Of a stretch of 64,000 bases of DNA, positions 44,749 to 55,918 are shown in pieces. A program made the translations under genes and the position numbers. Source of the stretch: Cannabis sativa (lineage: Eukaryota > Streptophyta > Magnoliopsida > Rosales > Cannabaceae); the NCBI RefSeq assembly GCF_029168945.1, contig NC_083603.1:558001-622000 (forward strand), in the 5' to 3' direction. Below the pieces are notes generated by a model, which was not told the origin of the DNA, searched no databases, and saw only the letters and a list, made by a program, of their open reading frames with translations. The number at the start of each line of letters is the position of its first letter. The stretch's first letter is position 1.

Positions 44749-45790
44749 TGCGGAATAATAAAACTGGCACTGAAAATAGTTTTTCCGTAGTTACAGAAAA
44801 TAACTATGTAACTCTAGAAGAAACCAGAAAAATAAACAGTGCAGAAAAGTAAAAACACACAAGGTTTTTGTACATGGTTTCAACAATCCTTTCAGATTGT
44901 TACTAGTCCACGGGATCACACCCAGAGATAAGATTCATTAGATCGGTCTCAATAATACAAAGTAATTGACTTATGCATAAATAGACTCCCTCTTATTATA
45001 TGTCGCAAGCTTGATGTATTCCACCTACTAACCGAATCTTGATAAAGCTCCAAGAGCTTGAAATCCCTTCGATCACCTTGAAGAGTGCTTGAATCCTCCC
45101 GATGCAAGATTTGAAAAGCAATTTCCCGAAAGTTTTGTAAGACCTTCTCCTGAAGGTTGAGTGCTTGCTTCCTCCCGATGCAAAACTTGAAAAGCAATCT
45201 CTCGAAAGCTTTGTAAAACCTTCTCCCGAAGGTTGCACTGATGTTCTTCTTCTTTCTAGACTTGAATACAGACTCAAGACAATACAAACTACAAATAAAC
45301 GGAGTAAGAGTCGAACAACTCTTCTCTACATAACAAAGACACTCTTTCCTTAAGATATGAATACAATTTTAATTGTATGAAAGAGATACTAAACCTAGCT
45401 TTTATAAGGTGTATTTATAATCAATATACACCTTATTGACAGCTTACACATGGTCTGAACAAGATCCCCAGCCCACTAGAAACTTCCCTAAAATATTTCT
45501 TCAATCAGCCCAGGAATTTCTATTTCTGTACTTACATAATCGTGGGCAGTAAGTACGACTTTCCTTTTATAGAAAATGAAAGTTTAGCTCCGGTTTTCTC
45601 TTCAAGAAATCAGATCGATCTAAGAAAATAGGAAACTCACACAAGATCAAAATATACCAGCTGGTTAGATAAGAATTAATTGTGTAATCAAACTTACCAA
45701 TTTTACCTTTTTTCCAAAAATAAGAAAGTTAGACAACTTTCCTTCTAAATTTAAATACACAAAATATGGACACCAATTTAATACACATCA
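44749..45790 (-). mobile_element. Unclassified repeat, possibly a solo LTR on the minus strand
   Basis: About 1.04 kb, less AT-rich than its flanks. On the minus strand it could run from TGATGTGTATTAAATTGG to TTTATTATTCCGCA, i.e. TG...CA ends, and it carries a TATA-like TTATAAATACACC and AACCATGTACAAAAACC. No target duplication was found, so the ends are tentative. It contains a 79-bp tandem duplication at 45083-45236. Overlapping frames here (44949-45353) arise from the duplication and are not genes. Confidence 0.35.
45083..45236. repeat. 79-bp tandem duplication
   Basis: Two diverged copies of GTGCTTGnnTCCTCCCGATG ... CTTGAAAAGCAAT ... CCCGAAAG(C/T)TTTGTAA ... CCTTCTCC(C/T)GAAGGTT. Confidence 0.8.
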
Positions 45791-45857
45791 GCCGAAATAT
45801 ACAATAAATAATAAAATATTTTTGTTAATTAAATATGCCAAAAATTGAATTAACAAG

Positions 45858-46080
45858 TCCATGTCAAAGTTCAGAGACACGATTTAGTAAATATCAAATT
45901 TTAAGAGACACAATTTATAATGGATATTAAATTTGAGAGATACACTACGTACTAAATAATATATATAGATAATTACCACAATAGTAAAATTAAATGACAT
46001 TACATAAAAAAAATTTAAATCTAACAATTTCAATAATTTAAAAAAAAAAAAATTAACGCCCTTAAAAATTTAAAACATAC
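45858..46080. mobile_element. Right part of the split MITE
   Basis: GTCAAAGTTCAGAGACACGA, TTACCACAATAGTAAAATTAA and AAATCTAACAATTTCAATAA parallel the right half of the 50394-50805 MITE. Confidence 0.4.
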
Positions 46081-46226
46081 GTATCAAAATTTGGAAAACC
46101 AAAAATCATATAATTAGCCAAATATTGAAAACACAAAAGTAGCACCATTAGCTAGGTATATTTATATACGTAGTTACATATGATTGGAATTAAAAGTTTG
46201 AAGCAAATATATAAATAAATATAGGG

Positions 46227-46443
46227 ATACGATTTTGTCTCGTGATATACTTTTACGGAATGTATTCCGTGGTACATTAGATGGGTCTCGGAGTACATTA
46301 AATGAGTGTCAGGGTATGTTCTACTTTTTAACTCTAATTACCCCTAGATCAATCTCAGTCGTTAGATCAAATAAGTTCCTCATCTGACGGCTACCGTACA
46401 TCACAAAATGCATTCCGTGAAAGTACACGGGACAAAATCATAT
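46227..46443. mobile_element. MITE with about 40-bp terminal inverted repeats
   Basis: The left arm is ATACGATTTTGTCTCGTG then ACTTTTACGGAATGTATTCC. The right arm on the other strand is ATATGATTTTGTCCCGTG then ACTTTCACGGAATGCATTTT. It is 217 bp and non-coding. The superfamily is unknown because no clear target duplication is visible. A one-sided relative lies near 29186. Confidence 0.6.
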
Positions 46444-47574
46444 GTATATATGTATAGATAAATGATAGTATATATGGATAGAGAGAGACATGACCAGCCA
46501 ATGTGTGCTTATAAAAAGTTGTATTATATCTCTCTTTCCAATTGCTGAAATGGACATTGTATACACAAAACGACAAACTACAATTTCAATATGACCATCA
46601 CACCTACTCATCAATCGCACACACATATATATATAATATATATATATATATCATCTTATATTATATTATGATCACATGATGATCAATCAAGTTAATTTCT
46701 GGGACTATATACTCTTTTCCCTTTTCATTATTTTTGATCATATATATGGTCATATTATATCTTTCTAAATATCTCAAAACTTTAATCATTTGAATTTACA
46801 TATTTCTTCAAGTTGGTACCTTTGATCATCTAAGTCCTGTAAACAGTTTGCCCCACATATATATATACAGTCAATATATCAATGATGGTAATAAGAAATT
46901 ATTATATCAACTTTGAATTTTATTCATATAAATATACATGATATATATATATAGGGAGTAAATTTTGTTTTCTATTATGTACTTAAATTTTATTGATGGT
47001 CATATATACTATAGTTTGATATATACTTAGTTAGTTCTCCATAATTAACAACATAATTTAATAGTTATAGAGATATAAACAAAATACATTAATGCACATA
47101 AGAAAATCCACAAATATAAAATATTATTATTTAAAAAAATTTATTGATTTAATAAAATATTTTAAGAATATAAAATATTTTATTATAAAATTTAATGATT
47201 TTAGTAGAGTTAGTTTTATAAATATATAAAAATAATAATATTATTTGTTTTAGATTATAATTGGTATAACCAATTTTAAATTAATTTAAATTTATATAAA
47301 TATTACTATACTATTTGTAACATTATTATTTTTTTTATTGATATTTTTAATATTAAGAGTATGCTCAATTTTATTATTTTTAAATTTTATATTTATTTTT
47401 TTAAAATTTTTATAAACTTTAAATATTATTTTTTAAAAAAAAAAATTAAAAAGTGATTTTCTTTAATTTATAAAATTTTAAAATACACATAAATAAAAAT
47501 TAAAAATATAAGTACACGTGGAATTACGTAATAATATTCTAGTATATATATATTAGGTTTATGTGTTGTGTATA
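46444..47574. other. Gene-free AT-rich stretch
   Basis: Nothing supportable beyond AT simple sequence. Confidence 0.5.
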
Positions 47575-47862
47575 CACTACAAAAAATAGTTACTTTAATG
47601 ATAAACTTTTAATCACAATATAAGTTTTTTGTGACTAAAACATAATTTTTAGATACAAGTTATCATTAATATATACTTTTAGTCACAACAAGTATTGTGT
47701 CTAAAAGTACATTTAGCTACAATAAATTATAATTTTTGACTAATAATTTTAGTTACAGATCTTTTAATCAAAATAAAAAATACTAATTTATAATTAATTA
47801 CGATTTTTTTTATTTTTAGTCACAAAATTTTATTGTGACTAAAAATAAAGAATTTTGCAGTG
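47575..47862. mobile_element. CACTA-type MITE, copy C
   Basis: Starts CACTACAAAAAATAG and ends TTTTGCAGTG. It is flanked by a perfect 3-bp duplication ATA. The body has TTTTAGTCACAA and TTGTGACTAAAA repeats like copies A and D. Confidence 0.75.
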
Positions 47863-48429
47863 ATATATAAAATAAATTGTCTTTTTCTTTTTGCTGGATT
47901 AATTTTTTTTAATATTACAGATAATAGGTGATTATTTCTAGTTATATATATATATAAAAATTGAAGTGTTTGTTGGTATATATATTATATTCCATTATTT
48001 CTTTATTAATATAAATTTTAAGTAGGTACATATATATTGAAATGATCAGCTGGCCCATATGAGCGCACGACAAGTAAAATAATTACGAGAAAATCAAATA
48101 CACACTTTGAAATTTTCTAATCCATTTTATTTAATTAATTCTATAGATTGTTTTTATTTTAAAGTAACAAAAATGTATTCCTCTCTTGTAACAAAAACCA
48201 AGTGAATATATATAATCAATATTCAATAATAAAAACATATATATAATCAATAATCTACTCTACTATATCATATTTTAATAATGGTTATAAATTATTATTT
48301 GACTAAAAATTAATTACTACCAAAGTAAAGATGGGAAAATTTGACAAGATCAAGGGGGAAAATATTTATTACATATATTTTTTAGGGTGGTGGAGAGGGG
48401 ACCAATCCACATATATATATTTATATATA

Positions 48430-49090
48430 TTTTCTTATTTCGTATAAAAATCGTATTGTATTAAATAATAATAAATAGTAGTGTGTTTTTAAATAAAGTA
48501 ATGTATTATATTAATTATTACGATAAAAAATTGTAATACAATGTAAGTTGTATTATTTAATACATAACAAATAGTCTGTATTAACTTGTATTATAATATT
48601 TACAAAGAATTCAGGATCAATCCTGATCTCTGATCCAGATCGAGGGACTTAAATTTGGACTCGGACACAGGACCCAAACCTGGACTCGGGAACCAACCTA
48701 GACCCGAGACTCAGACTGTACCCAAACTAGGACCAGCACTAGAGCCCGCAGCTCGAACTCAAAACTCGGGCCCGAATTTGGACCTACAATACGGACCTGG
48801 ACTCGGACTTCAGACACGACCCAAACCTGAGACCTGAGACTCAGGACCCGAACGTAGACCACGAACACGGATGCAGACCTAAATACTCAGGACTCGGACC
48901 TAGACCTGAGACCTAGACCAAACCCCAGACTCGAACTGTAGTCGGTGTTGGGGTCGAGTTTTTTGAAAATATATATCTTTACACAACCTATTAATAAAAG
49001 TTAATACTAAACATAATATTGTATTAACTAATATTAATACAATACAATTCAACACAATATAATACAATATGACGTACCAAACAAACTTTT
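48430..49090. mobile_element. Harbinger-like element with minisatellite, copy 1
   Basis: The flanks of the array match copy 3: ATCGTATTGTATTAAA on the left, AATACAATATGACGTACCAA on the right, and internal GTGTTGGGGTCGAGT just after the array. The right end read inward is GTTTGTTTGGTACG, a Harbinger-type terminus. The left end is diverged and the target duplication is unclear. The GC-rich array spans about 48640-48950. A frame at 48655-48837 reads through the array and is an artefact. Confidence 0.6.
48640..48950. repeat. GACTCGGACC-type minisatellite, copy 1
   Basis: Degenerate units built from GGACCC, GACTCGG and GACCTGAGAC, strongly GC-rich against a background above 75% AT. It is the most decayed of the two C-rich arrays. 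Confidence 0.8.
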
Positions 49091-49435
49091 AATATTATTC
49101 AAAAATAATTAATATTTTCGTACTCTTAATTAATTTAATAGATCATAGTACAAACCATATAATATTTACTCATAGATATGATTATATGCCTATAATTTAT
49201 GATATAATATATGAGTGTCAATCACAACCATACATAATGTAAAATTATGCTTTATAATCATTACCTTCTTATATTAAAGTATATTATTATTATCCATTTT
49301 CAAAGACTACAGCCTTTATACTTTTTTAAAAATCAAAGTAGAATCTATGTATAGCTGGAATAAAATTATTAATTAGAAATTATAAAAAGTAAGAAAAATT
49401 ACTTTTTTGAAGCAAAAAAATGAACAAAAAAGAAA

Positions 49436-50150
49436 GAATAATTAGCTTTTTTAGTCCCTGTACTTATGACACTATACTATGATGCCCCTTAATTTATAAG
49501 TGTAGTTAAAAATACCCCCTAAAATATATCAGTTGGAATAGTATAATCCTTCTATCTAATTCTGTTAAAATTGACTAAAGTTGACTGTTAAATTAATAAT
49601 GTGGCATTATACATAGATAGTAGTTGAAAAATTATATAGCATTAGGAAAATAAATTACAAGTCATAAAAATTACAATCACAGGAAAAAAAAAATGAAAAA
49701 TAACATCCAAAAAATAGAATATCATTACCTTAATTTTCCAAAAATCTCATATTCTTTCTAGTGATATCCATCTCTTCAAATACTCTAGAATCCTAATTTT
49801 ACACCTTTTTCTAATTTGAACTGCTAAAAAAGGATTGGAATTATTTTAATAAAATTATTTTTATTAAATTTTTTTTAAAAGGTTATGAAATCATTTTTTA
49901 ATCATCTTTCATTGTTAGTTATTATGCCACCTCATAGTCAATTTTCCCTCTAAAAAGAGATGAAATTACTACTATATCCTTTGTTATAATACCACCTCAT
50001 CAATACAAACAGTATTTTTAAATAAAATAAACAGAAGGACTAAATGTATGCATATAAAATTATACAAGGACTATTTGTAACAAGCTGAATAGATTAAGGG
50101 GCATAATAGTATAGTGTCATAAGTACAAGGGGTAAAAAAGATAATTATTC
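49436..50150. mobile_element. MULE-type non-autonomous element with long TIRs
   Basis: Terminal inverted repeats of about 60 bp (GAATAATTAGCTTTTTTAG then TACTTATGACACTATACTAT on the left, near-identical on the other strand at the right end). A perfect 9-bp target duplication AAAAAGAAA lies at 49427-49435 and 50151-50159. Long TIRs with 9-bp duplications are the Mutator signature. 715 bp, no coding capacity. Confidence 0.78.
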
Positions 50151-50393
50151 AAAAAGAAAATAGATGTTATTTTTTTTCAAAAAGGCTTTAATGTTTTCCA
50201 CTTATGACTTGGATGGCGAAAAGTCCCTTGCATTGTCAATAATATACAAGTTTTTATACACATTTCACTCTAAATTATTAAAGTGAAAAGGTCTCACTAT
50301 TTTCTTTAGCTTGAAAAAAAATTGAATTTAATTATTTATGTAGTATATTCTAATAGATTCTTTGGTATGTCATATAAGAATTGTATTGTATTA

Positions 50394-50805
50394 AGGCTAA
50401 TTAATTAACAATTTTTCCTCCCCAACTTTAATATGTACTAAATCATGCCACCTGAACTTTTTTAGCCATTAAAAATTTCCCATGAACTATTAAGATTGTT
50501 AAATTTAAGGACTTTTATCTAATTTTAGTAAAACATTTCTAACATGGATGAAAGTTCAAGGAGCATGATTTAGTACATATCAAAGTTTGAGGGGCATGAT
50601 TTGGTATAGATCAAAGTCTGGGGAGCATGGTTTAGTACATAAACAATCACTGAAACAGTAAAATTGAATGAAATTAGACAAAAGTTCTTAAATCTAACAA
50701 TCTCAATAGTTTAGGGAGAATTTTCAACGGCAAAAAAAAATTCAAAGGACATGATTTGGTATATGTCAAAGTTTGGGGGAGGGGGGAGAAATTGCTAATT
50801 AGCCT
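50394..50805. mobile_element. MITE nested in Harbinger copy 2 (GGCTAATTA family)
   Basis: Ends are AGGCTAATTAATTAACAATT and, on the other strand, AGGCTAATTAGCAATTTCTC. A 7- or 8-bp direct repeat, (T)TGTATTA, flanks it on both sides and restores the Harbinger sequence if the insert is removed. The body has repeated GATTTAGTACATATCAAAG and TTTGAGGGGCATG-like motifs. Relatives lie in CKX intron 1 and around the LARD-like element. Confidence 0.75.
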
Positions 50806-50969
50806 TGTATTAAATAACAAATAATACTATATTTAAATAAAATAAAATATTGTATTGTATTAATTATTACGACTTTATATTTTAATACAACAACATATAT
50901 CATATTATTTATTACATAATAAATTATCCATATTAGCTTGTATTATAATATTACAAAGAGTTTGGATCA

Positions 50970-51175
50970 ATCTTTACCTCATACCTCAGATTAGAACCCT
51001 AGACTAGGATTCAGATTCCAACCTAGAACTTTGAACCTCGGGCACGCCAAGCCTGAGTCTTGATCTTGGTCCTGGGTTCAGGTTAGGGGTTCAGGATTGG
51101 TTCTGAGTCTGACTCTCGGGTCCTGGTCTAGGTCGGGGTCCAAGTCTAGGTTAGGGTCAAGGTTGGGGTCGAGTT
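50970..51175. repeat. Minisatellite of Harbinger copy 2, strand-switched
   Basis: The left part reads ACCCTAGACTAGGATT-like (C-rich on +), while from about 51060 it reads GGTCCTGGGTTCAGGTTAGG (G-rich on +). The other two copies are C-rich on + throughout. Confidence 0.6.
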
Positions 51176-51299
51176 TATTGTAAATATATTATAATTAATT
51201 TTACATAACCTATTAATACAAGTTAATATCAATCATACATAGTATTGTATTAAATAATACTAAAACAATACACTATAACATTGTGTACCAAACAAGCCC

Positions 51300-51716
51300 T
51301 AACTAAAAGGTTTGTTTTAATATATTTCTTATCTGTATTCAAGAGAGCATTTTGAGTTAATTTTTTTTATGACCATGTTCGTTAATTTTTTCTTTTTTCT
51401 TTTTAAAGAAATCAAAAAATATATTGCATCTAGCTAATCAACAGCCATGTACATTCTAATAGCACCTTAAAAGGCCTGATATCTCTATACAAGCTTTACA
51501 ACTCACTTTGACAAAATATTGAAGTAGCTTCTCAAACCATAAAACATCTTCTTTACCTATATGTTTATAGTACCAAATCATTATTAAAATTCTATTTTTT
51601 GCACTTTCAACTGTCTTTTTCTACAAGTATATCCAATCTAGATAACTTGAGACCACATTAACTTCATTTTTTTGCTCTCTACAAGTGGTAAACCAGTAAA
51701 ATAAAGTGGAAAGTGT
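51300..51716. other. Gene-free stretch
   Basis: Nothing recognisable. Confidence 0.4.
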
Positions 51717-52028
51717 CATTACAAAAAATTATTACTTTTAAGTAACAATTTTCTAGTCATAATATAATATTTTTGTGATTAAATGTGACTTTTAGTCACA
51801 ACAAAATGTTAGTGACTAAAATATAGTCTTTAGTCACAAGTTGTCAGTAATTTAGTTTTAGTCACACTAAGTTTTGTGACTAAAAATACATTTAGTCACA
51901 ACAAATTGTAATTTTTGTGACTAATACCTTTTTAATCACAACATAAGAATAATAATTTATAATTAGTCATAATTTTTTTTACTTTTAGTCACAAATTTTG
52001 TTGTGACAAAATAAATTTTTTTATAGTG
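51717..52028. mobile_element. CACTA-type MITE, copy D
   Basis: Starts CATTACAAAAAATTATTAC and ends TTTTTTTATAGTG. It is flanked by a perfect 3-bp duplication TGT. Internal TTTTAGTCACAA/TTGTGACTAAAA repeats are shared with copies A and C. Confidence 0.75.
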
Positions 52029-52907
52029 TGTCTAAATAAAAACAAAATCGAGTAATTCTTTTTACTACTTATAAAAAAAATAATTCTTTTTACTTTTTCT
52101 TTAAAAGAAAACATCAAATTAATTAAAGTTGCCTAAATTAATTTTAAAAAAATACATTTTTGTGACAACATATAATTAATTAAGAGAAATAAATAATTGA
52201 TGACTACATTAATTATAGTGGGGTATAGTCTATAGAGATAAGAACAAATTAAGAAGATTAATAATTATTACTTTATATTGATGTGAAGATAAGAACAAGA
52301 TTTATTTAATTAAGTTATATATCGAATATAATTAAAAATTATGTATAGAGAGTGAATGTAAAGTTATATAGCCTAACTCACATATTTTCTTCGTGTGGTA
52401 TTTATTAATTAATGATTGATTTAATTACTATTGCGTACGTTCTATGATGTTATCAAATTGTAAGTAAACGTAAAAATATTATTATTTTTACAAATATTAT
52501 ATATATATTTTCTGAATGGTTACAAAAATAATCCAAATTCAGAAATTAGAATGTACAAATATTTATGTATATGCTAAAAAGGTATATGTTATTATCATTT
52601 TTCATATATATAGTAGTGTTTTTTATACTCAACATCATTCAACATCATTCCTGTAAAATTTTAAAAATTGTTTACAGTATCGAAAATAAATTTAAAATTT
52701 TATGAACATGCTGTTGGAATATTAAGAATCTTTGTTTCCAGTACTGTAAAGTATTCAGAATTTTCTAAAATTTATAAATGAGATGACTATAACTATAACA
52801 AATACTGACATAAAAAATTAAAAAAAAAAATATCCCAACATATAATTTTGAAGGTAGAAAATTAACTAATAAGAAATTATAACGTGAAGTCGTAATTAGT
52901 ACTCTTA
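52029..52907. other. Gene-free stretch
   Basis: AT-rich. About 52620-52850 resembles the interior of the MULE-type MITEs at 55501 and 60311 (ACAGTATCGAAAATAAAT, AATTTTCTAAAATTTATA) and may be a decayed relative. Confidence 0.4.
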
Positions 52908-53916
52908 AGGCTTGTTTGGTACGCTGTATAAAGATCGTATTGTATTAAATGATAAATAACACTATGTTTGGATAAAGCAATGTATTGTATTAATTATTAC
53001 TACTAAAATTTCTAATACAATGTATGTTGTATTATTTAGTACAAAATAAATGGTCTGTATTAGCTTGTATTATAATATTTACAAGAGATTCAAGGTCAAC
53101 ACCAATCTCCGACCTGAACCCGAACCCGAGACCCAGATCCGAACCCAAACCTAAACCCAGACCCGGACTGGAACCTAAGACCCAGACCGGGACTCGGGAC
53201 CTAGATCGGGACTCGAGATCCAGACCCAAACCCAGAACCTAGACTGGGACCTAGGATCCTGGACCTAGACTCAGACCGGACCGGAACCCAGACTCGGAAC
53301 CCGGTCTCGGACCTAGACCCAGACCGAGACTCGGGACCCGAACCTGAACCTTGGACCCGAGACCCGAACCCGGACCCAGACCGGGACTCGGGACCCAAGA
53401 CCCAGACTGGGACTTGGGACCCGGACCCGAACCCAAACCCAGGACCCGGACCCGGACCCGGACCCGGACCCCAATCCGGACCTGAGACTTGGACCTGGAC
53501 ACGGGAGTCATACCCAAGACCTAGACCTGAACCCAAGACTCATATACCTGAGACCTTGACCCGGACCCGGACCCGAGAACCAGGACCAGGGACCCAAACT
53601 GAGACCCGGACTCGGATCAGGACTCGGGACCAAGACTCGGACTCGGACTCGGGACCCGGACTCAGATTCAGATCCGGACCTGGACTCGGATCGCGTACCT
53701 AGACCCAGACACAGACCCTGACCCCAAACCCCAGAATCGGACCCGAACTCGTAGTTGGTGTTGGGGTCGAGTGTATTGAAAATATATTATAACTTTACAC
53801 AGTTTATTAATACAAGTTAATACCAAACATATTAAGTAATACTAATACAATACAATACAACACAATCCAATCCAATACAATGTAATATAATACAATATGA
53901 CGTACAAAACGAGCCT
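52908..53916. mobile_element. Harbinger-like element with minisatellite, copy 3 (best preserved)
   Basis: Ends AGGCTTGTTTGGTACG and, on the other strand, AGGCTCGTTTTGTACG. The target duplication TTA lies at 52905-52907 and 53917-53919. This matches PIF/Harbinger (Tourist-like) elements. The arms of about 190 bp (with repeated ATTGTATTA/TAATACAAT) surround a GC-rich array of about 650 bp. No transposase. Frames such as 53024-53242 and 53201-53536 are Gly-Ser or Pro-Arg repeats read from the array and are not genes. Confidence 0.78.
53095..53750. repeat. GGACCC/GACTCG minisatellite, copy 3
   Basis: Around 650 bp of six-base-based units (GGACCC, GGACTC, GAACCC, GAGACC) in higher-order mixtures. 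At 53445-53472 there are five CCC runs spaced exactly by GGA, so the minus strand reads GGGTCC repeated and meets the usual G-quadruplex rule. Confidence 0.9.
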
Positions 53917-55490
53917 TTAAGGAATTTTTTTTTTTATTTTTAGCAACCTTATATTATAGATATCTTTTATATCGTCATAGTAACTAATTTTCTGACATCA
54001 ATTAGTACGTAATTAATGTTGAAATAATATTAATTTCCCAGTACTGATATATAATTTATTTATTTTTTTAAAAAAAAAATTAAATTGAAACAAATATATA
54101 TAGGTAATATTATAAGTAAATTAGAAGGGTTACTATAGCAACTTATAATTAATTCTATTTATTATTTAATTATTATAGCTTCTTCTTTCTTTCTTTTTTT
54201 AAGGAGCACATATATATAGCTAGTAAATCGGAGCTAAGAAAAATAAAAAATAAATTTTCTCATCATTTTCTTTTTATATATACTGATCTCATAATTTGAT
54301 GTGTGAATAATACTCACATTTTATTATATTATTAAAATATACAATATATGTTTAATTAAGATAAGTACACATTAAGAAAGTAATTTAAAATTTCATATGT
54401 ATATCTTTGACTATTAATGAAATCTTACCATTTACATATATCTTTAATCAAAAAACATATTAGAACATATATATTATATTTATGAGAGAAGATGCAAAAA
54501 TCACCTATATATATTAATAATATTCCCATATTTTTCTATAAATATTTGTGTCTTCAAGAAAACACAAATCGATGTTTCTTTCACTAAACCTAATGGTATT
54601 ACTTTGTCGATAATTCGACACTTTTATATTAATTGTGAATATATATTTTTATATAATAAATGTCATAGTGGACAAATATTTTAGTTTTAATTAGTTAAAA
54701 ATTATATCAATTCTCTCATGAGGTTTATTTTGTACGTACGTATAGTTTAAGCAAGAGTAATTAATTATTTTGATCCAAATAATGCCACTACATCTAATCT
54801 ATTAATAATATAATTTATTTAATTATATTTTTTAAATGCAAAATAAAAAGACTGTCTAGCTTAAGTAAATATTATATTATTATTTATATTATATAATATT
54901 CTCATTTTTGTAAACTAAGAATTGCATGCATACATGCATTTAATTAATTACAATTAATTCATCCTTGTTTTCTTATTTCTTCAAAATCATTTCTTACGTT
55001 AAGTAATAGTTTTTTTTATTAAGTTATAGTTAATCAATGTACTTTTTTTCAAAGATAATTAATTATGATATATCTCCTTCATCATCAAATCATATATATT
55101 AAAACCATATATTTAGATGTACTTTATATATATTAGTACTACAAATTAATTATGATTAGTTAATTAAATTAATATATTGTATATATTAATTAATTCTCAC
55201 GGATAAGTAGTGTGAGGAAACCCAAGAAAGGCTCATTGTTTTATAAAAGGTAATTTTCAAATTAATTATTTAAAAATTTGGATTATTTATTTAATTGTGT
55301 AATTATAAATTAATAAGAGACAAAGTAATCTCATTTGGGCGGGCAAAAGATTTTAAGCATGTGAATATGCTATTTTCTTGAAGAAATTATAGATTTATTG
55401 ATTTTATAAAAGAATATATAATTTTACTTAAATATCAGTTTATAATTATAATTTACACATTCCAAAATATGTTACTTATTTTCTAACATA
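53917..55490. other. Gene-free AT-rich stretch
   Basis: Nothing supportable on either strand. Confidence 0.5.
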
Positions 55491-55500
55491 TATACACATA

Positions 55501-55918
55501 GGGTGATTCTACAATGCACCCCTTTAAAATGGATGTATTGATGCACCCTCTACTTGTTTCGGCATCCAAAAAAATTTTTTACTTTATTTTTTTTCATATT
55601 CATGTACATTATAGCTATTTAAGATATCTTATAAAATTTTAAGAAATTCGGAATAATTTACAATATAAAAATGAATGTTCAAACAGTCTATTTTACACGC
55701 GTATAAAATAAAATAGTCACGCGTGCAACACACTACTTGAACGCAATTTTCAGTGTGTTAAACTTTTCTGAATTTCTTAAAATTTTGTAGAATGTCTTAA
55801 ATAAGTATAATTTATATAACCATGAGAAAAAGTTTGACTAAAAAATTATTTCGAATACTAAAACAGATAGAAATGTATGGGTGTATCTCTTTTAAGGGGA
55901 TGCATTATAGAATTTTCC
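55501..55918. mobile_element. MULE-type MITE with 10-bp target duplication
   Basis: The direct repeat TATACACATA lies at 55491-55500 and 55919-55928. Ends are GGGTGATTCTACAATGCACC and, on the other strand, GGAAAATTCTATAATGCATC. The two halves are inverted copies over most of the length (for instance AGAAATTCGGAATAATTTAC against AAACTTTTCTGAATTTCTTA), so the element could fold into a long hairpin. Non-coding. A relative lies at 60311-60721. Confidence 0.75.

Larger units (their letters stand above)
50354..51299. mobile_element. Harbinger-like element with minisatellite, copy 2
   Basis: The right end read inward is GGGCTTGTTTGGTACAC. The left end TAGATTCTTTGGTATGTC is diverged. The flanking trinucleotide TAA (50351-50353 and 51300-51302) fits the 3-bp Harbinger target. 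GAATTGTATTGTATTA at the left and TTGGGGTCGAGT after the array are shared with copies 1 and 3. It is interrupted at 50394-50805 by a second MITE. The array (about 50970-51175) changes strand bias midway. Confidence 0.65.

Noticed and set aside
44949..45353. Cys/Ser-rich overlapping frames on both strands
   Set aside because: They arise from the 79-bp tandem duplication; three frames are open at once, as expected of a repeat without stops.
53024..53536. Gly-Ser repeat proteins on the minus strand and Pro-Arg repeats on the plus strand
   Set aside because: Six-base minisatellite units read in several frames at once; no unique sequence flanks them.
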